Origin: Eopsaltria australis
Taxonomy: Eukaryota > Chordata > Aves > Passeriformes > Petroicidae
Direction of reading: 5' to 3'
DNA length: 64,000 nucleotides
Assembly (NCBI GenBank): GCA_034509425.1
Contig: JAVTVJ010000032.1
Coordinates: 5,715,501 to 5,779,500 of the forward strand
The notes beneath the pieces were generated by a model. That model saw only the letters and a list, made by a program, of their open reading frames with translations, was not told the DNA's origin and ran no database searches. The position numbers and the translations under genes are program-made. Every line of letters starts with the position of its first letter. Position 1 is the stretch's first letter. This document shows positions 60,901 to 64,000 of the stretch, one piece after another.

Positions 60901-63713
60901 GACACGCCAAGAGTCACACCACGTGCCTCAGAGAATTGTCCAAAGGCTTCTTGAACTGTGTCAGACCTAGTGCTGCGACCAGTGCCCAGCCACCCTTTTT
61001 CTAAGATCCAACCTAAAGCTCCCCTGACACAACTTGAGGGCATTCCCTCAGTCCTGTCACTGGTCACCACAGAGAAGGGATCAATGCCTGCCCCTCCTCT
61101 TCCCCAGGGAGGAAGTTGTAGAGTGAAATGAGGTCGTCCCTTGGTCTAGCCTTGCAGGCTAAGTGGTTCTAAACCTTGGACCTATACCTCTGATGCCAAG
61201 ACATCTGGGGTGTCACATCAGGAGCCTGTCTCAAAAGGATTAGCCCAAAAACAGTATCGGAGGAGGACAGCAGGATAAACAGCTGCCATAAAATGTTTGC
61301 TTATGAGAGAATACCAAAGTGACTACTTACACACTAAGGTACCAAAGTGAGTTAATAGTTTAAAGGGAGGTGATAGTAGAAGAGATATAATAATTTTATT
61401 AAATCATTAGTAGTATGGAGAGAGAGAGAGTAATAATGAATGACTACTTCTTGTAACATGAGACAAACGATGCTCAGTAAATTTAAGAAATTTTTTTGCT
61501 GCACAGTGGAGGTATGAAGCTTCATCACATGAGTTTAACCTGTATGCAGATTCCAGAAATCATATACCCATATGTAAATACTGTCTTGAGCCTCTTTTTA
61601 AGCTTTTTAGAATTAGGCCGACTTCCAAGAGGATAGATTTTTCTTGCCTCCAAGACTTTTTTGTTTCTCATGTGTCACTCTGTAGTGATAATGAGAGAAA
61701 ATGCAAGTAGGTAGCAGTTTCGGAAAAGCTGAGTCTCTACTCTGTAACAGAGTTGCAAGGCATTTTTTTTAAATGTCATAATGTTTGCTGATTTTCCTCT
61801 AAAGTCTGAAGAAAGACTTGTCTGCATTACCCTGTGAAAGGAGCGATGGGACCAGGATGTCACTTGCCATATGAAAAAATTAACAAATGAGTAACATTTG
61901 GATACACACCTTTGGTCTGTTTGGTATGTTTGTGTAGCCCTTACCTCAAGGCTGAAATTTCTGCTGAAATAGAAGAAGCATAGAAGTCATGAAAGTTATT
62001 CAAATAGGTAGTTTCAGATCCAGCCCTCACTCCATCAGTCACTAAACTGCTGATTTGGTAGAGAGTGGAAGGCGTACAACGAGCAAGAGTTACACTCTCT
62101 TCCCCAAGCACCTGTTACCAACTATTGGTCAACAGGCAGTCCCAGGCTAGGTGGACCTTGTGTGTTGCAGCAGTTCTCTGGCTCTTAATGTCATTGCGTG
62201 TATGTTCCAGGATTGCTGCTTGAGTTGTGCCTTGACAATATAGAAATTGTCTCACTAGGAAGAGTTTAAATATCCACTTGTGAGAAGCTGCCTGTAGCAC
62301 AAGAAATAGTTACTAGTTTGTCACCAGAAGGTGAGAAAGGTGAAGGTCACTAGGGAACAGAAACCAACTGTACTGTATTCCCTGCCTGTAAAAGTATAAA
62401 CTGGTTAAAGGGACCGTACTGAGTACAATAGAAGTTGCTGTAAAAGTAAGTTAAGTTTTCCCAGCATAGTGTGTCCAGGAAATATTCCTCACTTGCAGGT
62501 ATAACTTGAATTGATAGCTCTGGGGTAAAGCTCTTTACTTGACCAGTTTGATGTATTAACTGGGCAAGGTGAAAATTTAATTTAAACAACAAGAAGAAGA
62601 GAATAATACTTGTATTTTTGTCACAATCTTTATCACAAAGGCAGTTATCCATTTACTTTTCCATAAAAGCTTCTTATGGCATCTGTAAGGTACAGAAGAG
62701 GAAAAAGGCCTTTTGCCTTCTGTAAAGGGAACCTGTTGAAGCAGTGAATTTGCACAAGACGGTTTTGTCTTGATCTGATTTTTCTGTCCCTGAAACAAAC
62801 CTGATCAACTTACATTTTTAAGAAGGGTGAAAAGGAAGACCCCTGGAACTACCAGTCATTCAGTCTCACTCTGTGCCCAGTAAGATCGTTGAACACATTT
62901 TCCTGGCAGCTGTGGAAGACAGGGAGGTGATTACAGACAGCTGATGTAGCTTCCAAAATGCAAATCATGCCTAATTAATTTGGTGGGTTCTGTGATGGAG
63001 TGGTTGTATTGATGGATTAAGGAAGAACGACTGTTGTCATCTGTGTTGACTTCTGTAAGGCCTTTAACAGGGTCCCATATAACATCCTTGTCACTAAATT
63101 GAGGAGATCCATATTTGGTGAATGGACTACTCAGCATATATGGAATTAACTGGATGGCCATGTTTAAAAGTTCCATTCGGTGCCTCAGCATCCACATGAC
63201 AGTATCAAGTGATGTCCCTTGAGACATTGCAACATGTTGCCTAGAGAAGGATGTGGATTCCCCATTCAGAGGAATGATCAGGGCCAGGTTGGATGGAGCT
63301 CTGAGGTATAGTGGGAAGTGTCCCTGACTAGTGGGATATGTCCCTGCCCATGGCAGGGGGTTTGGAACTAGATGATTTTTAAGGTGGCTTCCAACCCAAA
63401 CTGTTTTATTATTCTGTCATTCTGCAATTAGACAAAAAGTTGAAAATTAGTGAAATTTTAAAAATTGGTTTTACAAAAAAAGTCATAAACCAACTTTATT
63501 CCATTAGTTTAGACACCTTAGCACTTCGCGAGAGTTGGATTCTTTTAAAGATTGTTAGTCTTCATGTGAATTGTATCCTTTTCCTTTCAGGATGACAGTG
63601 ACGTTTATATTTTGACTAAAGTATCGGACATTTTGCACTCAATATTCAGTAGTTACAAGGAGAAGGTACTGCCATGGTTTGAAAGGTTACTTCCACTAAT
63701 TGTGAACCTAATT
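30841..63713 (+). CDS. IPO5: IPO5, importin-5 (RANBP5/karyopherin beta-3), 22 coding exons, 3' end outside window
   Basis: Importin-5 is a karyopherin-beta family import receptor: it binds cargo (ribosomal proteins, core histones and others) in the cytoplasm, passes through nuclear pores and releases cargo when RanGTP binds. Exons: 30841-30924, 35956-36036, 40838-41030, 41530-41632, 41862-41958, 42969-43073, 46280-46402, 46488-46608, 50007-50094, 53203-53309, 55533-55657, 55743-55832, 55921-56094, 56311-56529, 56949-57032, 57747-57879, 57973-58094, 58607-58703, 59173-59345, 59765-59876, 60463-60518, 63591-63713. They total 2,610 bases, 870 codons, with every junction keeping phase. The product starts [14 protein letters not shown] and matches mammalian IPO5 almost residue for residue through the HEAT-repeat solenoid, including the acidic insert at residues 312-331. 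Family length is about 1,097 residues, so about 225 C-terminal residues are missing because the window ends. The start has G at -3 and G at +4, a good Kozak context. No frameshift or premature stop is seen. Confidence 0.98.
30993..31024 (+). other. Potential G-quadruplex at start of IPO5 intron 1
   Basis: Four or more runs of at least three G separated by short A/G loops occur within 32 bases, about 70 bases after the exon 1 donor. G-quadruplex-forming DNA or RNA just after the first donor is common in CpG-island genes. Folding is inferred from the pattern only. Confidence 0.55.
32525..32830 (-). mobile_element. CR1 LINE 3' fragment in IPO5 intron 1, antisense
   Basis: Antisense CR1 phrases in order: GGGACCATTCAGAGTGGAAGGG, CACCCAGGGCTTTGTCCTGCTGACTCTTGAAAACCTCTAAGAATGGAGGCTGCACAAGCTC, then ATCTGGACCTCTTCCAGTCTGAACC. 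It is diverged, so probably older. Confidence 0.82.
33345..33855 (+). mobile_element. CR1 LINE 3' copy in IPO5 intron 1, sense
   Basis: Sense CR1: TGAGACCCCACCTGGACTGTGT, GGGTCCAGAGGAGGGTCACAGAGATGGTCAGAGG, AGAGAGGCTGAGGCAGTTGGGGTTGTTCAACCTGG, and the 3' end GGAACTAGATGGTCTTTAATGTCCCGTCTAACTCAAAACATTCTGTGAT. A nearly complete CR1 3' end, only about 515 bases from the antisense fragment upstream, so the two could pair as an inverted repeat in the pre-mRNA. Confidence 0.9.
35956..36036 (+). CDS. IPO5: IPO5 coding exon 2
   Basis: Codes residues 29-55 ([17 protein letters not shown]...). Acceptor TTTTTGTGCAG, donor GTATGG, phase 0 on both sides. It completes HEAT repeat 1. It follows the 5.0-kb intron 1, the longest intron in the window. 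Confidence 0.96.
36037..40837 (+). other. IPO5: IPO5 intron 2, no features recognised
   Basis: A 4,801-base GT-AG intron (GTATGG to TCAACAG). AT-rich throughout, with no repeat family, gene or RNA that I can identify. Confidence 0.75.
40838..41030 (+). CDS. IPO5: IPO5 coding exon 3
   Basis: Codes residues 56-119 plus one base. It contains [20 protein letters not shown], the conserved importin-beta-type N-terminal HEAT helix that takes part in Ran binding in this family. Acceptor TTCAACAG, donor GTACTT. It is one of the less conserved exons ([13 protein letters not shown] stretch compared with mammals from memory). Confidence 0.96.
41530..41632 (+). CDS. IPO5: IPO5 coding exon 4
   Basis: Codes residues 120-153 plus two bases ([18 protein letters not shown]... 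to HIFW). Asp120 and Trp154 are split codons. Acceptor ends TTTAATGTAG, donor GTAAGC. The NQWPE motif is the usual mark of HEAT repeat 3 in karyopherin-beta proteins. Confidence 0.96.
41862..41958 (+). CDS. IPO5: IPO5 coding exon 5
   Basis: Codes residues 154-186 ([20 protein letters not shown]... to EHPS). Acceptor TTATCCTTAG, donor GTAAGA directly after a TCA codon rather than the common AG exon end. Phase is preserved by the single G that completes Trp154. Confidence 0.96.
42969..43073 (+). CDS. IPO5: IPO5 coding exon 6
   Basis: Codes residues 187-221 ([19 protein letters not shown]... to GILQ), 35 whole codons. Acceptor GTCTTTTAG, donor CAG|GTAAGA. HEAT helix with the conserved KHFADLLPG segment. 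Confidence 0.96.
43074..46279 (+). other. IPO5: IPO5 intron 6, no features recognised
   Basis: A 3,206-base GT-AG intron, AT-rich, with a T tract near 44,970-44,985. No repeat family or gene recognised. Confidence 0.7.
46280..46402 (+). CDS. IPO5: IPO5 coding exon 7
   Basis: Codes residues 222-262 ([20 protein letters not shown]... to LTLK), 41 whole codons. Acceptor CTTTTTATAG, donor AAG|GTAAAG. It is followed by an 85-base intron, so exons 7 and 8 are likely recognised by intron definition. Confidence 0.96.
46488..46608 (+). CDS. IPO5: IPO5 coding exon 8
   Basis: Codes residues 263-302 plus one base ([20 protein letters not shown]... to [10 protein letters not shown]). Acceptor TTGGGTTGTAG, donor GTAAGT. 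HEAT helices directly before the acidic insert. Confidence 0.96.
46609..50006 (+). other. IPO5: IPO5 intron 8, no features recognised
   Basis: A 3,398-base GT-AG intron. AT-rich and without an identifiable repeat or gene. Confidence 0.7.
50007..50094 (+). CDS. IPO5: IPO5 coding exon 9, acidic loop
   Basis: Codes residues 303-331 plus two bases. Residues 312-331 are strongly acidic ([20 protein letters not shown]), the acidic insert of an importin-beta-type HEAT 8 repeat; in the family this loop helps couple RanGTP binding to cargo release. Acceptor TTTTTCAG, donor GTAATT. Confidence 0.96.
50095..53202 (+). other. IPO5: IPO5 intron 9, no features recognised
   Basis: A 3,108-base GT-AG intron. 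Nothing recognisable apart from single-copy AT-rich DNA. Confidence 0.7.
53203..53309 (+). CDS. IPO5: IPO5 coding exon 10
   Basis: Codes residues 332-367 plus one base ([20 protein letters not shown]... to HIMQMLQN). Acceptor GATATTTAG, donor GTAAGT after AATC. It follows directly on the acidic loop and is nearly identical to mammalian IPO5. Confidence 0.96.
53310..55532 (+). other. IPO5: IPO5 intron 10, A-tract pair
   Basis: A 2,223-base GT-AG intron. Two A-rich tracts at about 54,868-54,881 and 54,912-54,931, the second ending in AGAGAGAGAG, are the only simple repeats seen. Confidence 0.7.
55533..55657 (+). CDS. IPO5: IPO5 coding exon 11
   Basis: Codes residues 368-409 ([19 protein letters not shown]... 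to FLQDP). Contains the [17 protein letters not shown] helix typical of mid-solenoid HEAT repeats in importin-beta proteins. Acceptor CTTCTGTAG, donor GTGAGT. Confidence 0.97.
55743..55832 (+). CDS. IPO5: IPO5 coding exon 12 (GC donor)
   Basis: Codes residues 410-439 ([20 protein letters not shown]... to FHEK), 30 whole codons. [14 protein letters not shown] is the classic HEAT consensus. The donor is AAG|GCAAGT, a GC rather than GT splice site; no GT nearby gives the conserved protein. Confidence 0.96.
55833..55920 (+). other. IPO5: IPO5 intron 12: GC-AG intron
   Basis: The 88-base intron starts GCAAGT after an exon ending AAG and ends TTTTTCAG. GC donors are a small minority of U2-type introns and usually, as here, are otherwise perfect matches to U1 snRNA (AAG|GCAAGT). 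Protein phase and conservation fix the junction. Confidence 0.92.
55921..56094 (+). CDS. IPO5: IPO5 coding exon 13
   Basis: Codes residues 440-497 ([20 protein letters not shown]... to MVIKLQE), 58 whole codons. Acceptor TTTCTTTTTCAG is strong; donor GAG|GTATAA is weak at +4 to +6. HEAT repeat with [12 protein letters not shown]. Confidence 0.96.
56311..56529 (+). CDS. IPO5: IPO5 coding exon 14
   Basis: Codes residues 498-570 ([20 protein letters not shown]... to AVGKEK), the largest coding exon here at 73 codons. Acceptor CTTTCCAAG, donor AAG|GTAAGC. Nearly invariant HEAT segment ([20 protein letters not shown]). Confidence 0.97.
56949..57032 (+). CDS. IPO5: IPO5 coding exon 15
   Basis: Codes residues 571-598 ([20 protein letters not shown]... 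to DDDPQ), 28 codons. It ends in a short acidic run (DLEDDDPQ, 591-598), a second acidic surface feature. Acceptor TGTATCTAG, donor CAG|GTATGT. Confidence 0.96.
57747..57879 (+). CDS. IPO5: IPO5 coding exon 16
   Basis: Codes residues 599-642 plus one base ([20 protein letters not shown]... to VALLD). Acceptor TTTTCTAG, donor GTAGGT. It is followed by a 93-base intron. Confidence 0.96.
57973..58094 (+). CDS. IPO5: IPO5 coding exon 17
   Basis: Codes residues 643-683 ([20 protein letters not shown]... to ACQML). Contains MSDDDGWEF (649-657), an acidic loop with a Trp between HEAT repeats, conserved in IPO5. Acceptor ATAACAG, donor CTG|GTGAGT. Confidence 0.96.
58607..58703 (+). CDS. IPO5: IPO5 coding exon 18 (AT donor)
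   Basis: Codes residues 684-715 plus one base ([20 protein letters not shown]... to KFYFHD). Acceptor TTTTTCAG. The exon must end at the G in CAT GAT G, because only then does joining to exon 19 rebuild the conserved [12 protein letters not shown]; the intron then starts ATATCCTG, a U12-type AT-AC donor. Confidence 0.96.
58704..59172 (+). other. IPO5: IPO5 intron 18: U12-type AT-AC intron
   Basis: The 469-base intron begins ATATCCTGTT, matching the U12 donor consensus (A/G)TATCCTTT except for one base, and ends GGCAC. The branch motif TTCCTTAAT at 59153-59161 is a perfect match to the U12 branch consensus, with the branch A at 59159-59160, 12-13 bases from the end, the distance expected for minor-class introns. 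No polypyrimidine tract stands before the AC. All three features agree, and the joined codon (Gly716) restores the conserved protein. Confidence 0.93.
59173..59345 (+). CDS. IPO5: IPO5 coding exon 19 (after AT-AC intron)
   Basis: Codes residues 716-773 ([20 protein letters not shown]... to MHSFAK). The intron ends in AC rather than AG. This exon is visibly more GC-rich than its neighbours (for example GCC AGG GTT CGG GGG CCA). Donor AAG|GTAACA. Confidence 0.96.
59765..59876 (+). CDS. IPO5: IPO5 coding exon 20
   Basis: Codes residues 774-810 plus one base ([20 protein letters not shown]... to NQELRQ). Acceptor TATTTCACAAG, donor GTAAGT. Long charged helix before the acidic linker in exon 21. 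Confidence 0.96.
60463..60518 (+). CDS. IPO5: IPO5 coding exon 21 (acidic micro-exon)
   Basis: Codes residues 811-829 ([19 protein letters not shown]) in only 56 bases. Its acceptor has a long T tract ending ATTTAG; donor GTAAGT. It encodes a highly acidic linker. As it is short and both ends are not in the same phase (phase 1 in, phase 0 out), skipping it would shift the frame. Confidence 0.94.
60834..61150 (-). mobile_element. CR1 LINE 3' fragment in IPO5 intron 21, antisense
   Basis: Antisense CR1 beginning ATCACAGAATATGCTGAGTTGGAAGGGAGCCACAAGGATCATCAACTCC and running through GGGCATTCCCTCAGTCCTGTCACTGGTCACCACAGAGAAGGGATCAATGCC. The CR1 start nearest the gene carries a slightly unusual pattern (GTTGGAAGGGAGCCACAAGGATCATC) of a separate CR1 subfamily. 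It begins about 315 bases after exon 21. Confidence 0.88.
62815..63425 (+). mobile_element. CR1 LINE with reverse-transcriptase remnant, internally deleted, in IPO5 intron 21
   Basis: Starts with the CR1 reverse-transcriptase region (minor decay of 'PWNYQ...SLT'), then [18 protein letters not shown] near 63054-63107 corresponding to the first palm motif, then jumps to the 3' end (GATGGAGCTCTGAGG to GATGATTTTTAAGGTGGCTTCCAACCCAAACTGTTTTATTATTCTGTC). The middle of the element, including the catalytic YXDD part, is deleted. It ends about 165 bases before exon 22. Confidence 0.88.
63591..63713 (+). CDS. IPO5: IPO5 coding exon 22 (last in window)
   Basis: Codes residues 830-870 ([20 protein letters not shown]... 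to PLIVNLI), 41 whole codons. Acceptor TTTCCTTTCAG, donor ATT|GTAAGT. The next exon, expected to begin with the conserved CPHRPWPDRQWG region, is not in the window. Confidence 0.96.
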
Positions 63714-64000
63714 GTAAGTACCTTGCTTTCCTTGAATTTAAATTTGGGTCTTTTTCTGATGCATGAATATGCTTTCCATGCTGAAATCTTAGGGAACTTG
63801 GTAGATAGAACATAGCAATTACTGTTTTACAAAAAGTAAGGTTTATTCTAGATCAAGAGTGAAGTTTTATCCTATGCTTTTTGAGCAGGGTCGCTGCTGT
63901 GCTGCTTAAAATCTGTGTTGCAAGACCCAGGATTGTTGACACACACAGCTGTTTTGAGAAATTTAATTTCCTTGAGACTGTCCAGTATCTCTAAAATGGA

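Larger units (their letters stand above)
60519..63590 (+). other. IPO5: IPO5 intron 21, with two CR1 insertions
   Basis: A 3,072-base GT-AG intron (GTAAGT to CTTTCAG) containing antisense CR1 at 60.8-61.15 kb and a sense, internally deleted CR1 at 62.8-63.4 kb. A short (GA)n tract lies near 61,419-61,430. Confidence 0.8.

Noticed and set aside
1..64000. CRISPR arrays, operons, prophage, tRNA or rRNA genes
   Set aside because: None seen; the tandem repeats present are microsatellites and TE fragments in vertebrate DNA.

Overview
The window is vertebrate nuclear DNA, almost certainly from a bird. The evidence is many truncated CR1 LINE copies in both orientations with typical avian CR1 3' ends, an LTR-like endogenous retroelement block of a kind seen in bird genomes, short AT-rich introns around a highly conserved gene, and a compact GC-rich CpG-island promoter. 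No bacterial or phage features are present.

Layout. (1) Positions 1-29,540 are intergenic. They hold degraded CR1 fragments (about 4.05, 9.7, 13.3, 16.7, 17.5, 21.3 and 21.7 kb), an LTR-like block (about 14.8-15.5 kb), a possible decayed antisense retroelement (26.1-26.97 kb), an unassigned minus-strand protein-like ORF followed at once by an A-rich tract (about 27.85-28.07 kb), and a large compound tetranucleotide microsatellite (29.04-29.27 kb). (2) A plus-strand CR1 copy (29.54-30.27 kb) abuts a CpG-island promoter (30.38-31.56 kb) with six CCAAT elements and a GC box. (3) From 30,841 to the end runs IPO5 (importin-5, also called RANBP5 or karyopherin beta-3) on the plus strand. Twenty-two coding exons can be joined into one continuous 2,610-base reading frame (870 codons). 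The last roughly 225 codons, the stop and the 3' UTR lie beyond the window.

IPO5 is a HEAT-repeat nuclear import receptor that takes ribosomal proteins, histones and other cargo into the nucleus under RanGTP control. Two introns are non-canonical. Intron 12 is GC-AG. Intron 18 is AT-AC, with near-consensus U12-type donor and branch-site motifs, so full-length expression should depend on the minor spliceosome. Several introns carry CR1 insertions (introns 1 and 21).

I found no new multi-gene system. The most interesting items are the U12 AT-AC intron, the GC-AG intron, the unassigned protein-like ORF with its A tail, and the crowding of a CR1 copy and microsatellite against the IPO5 promoter.
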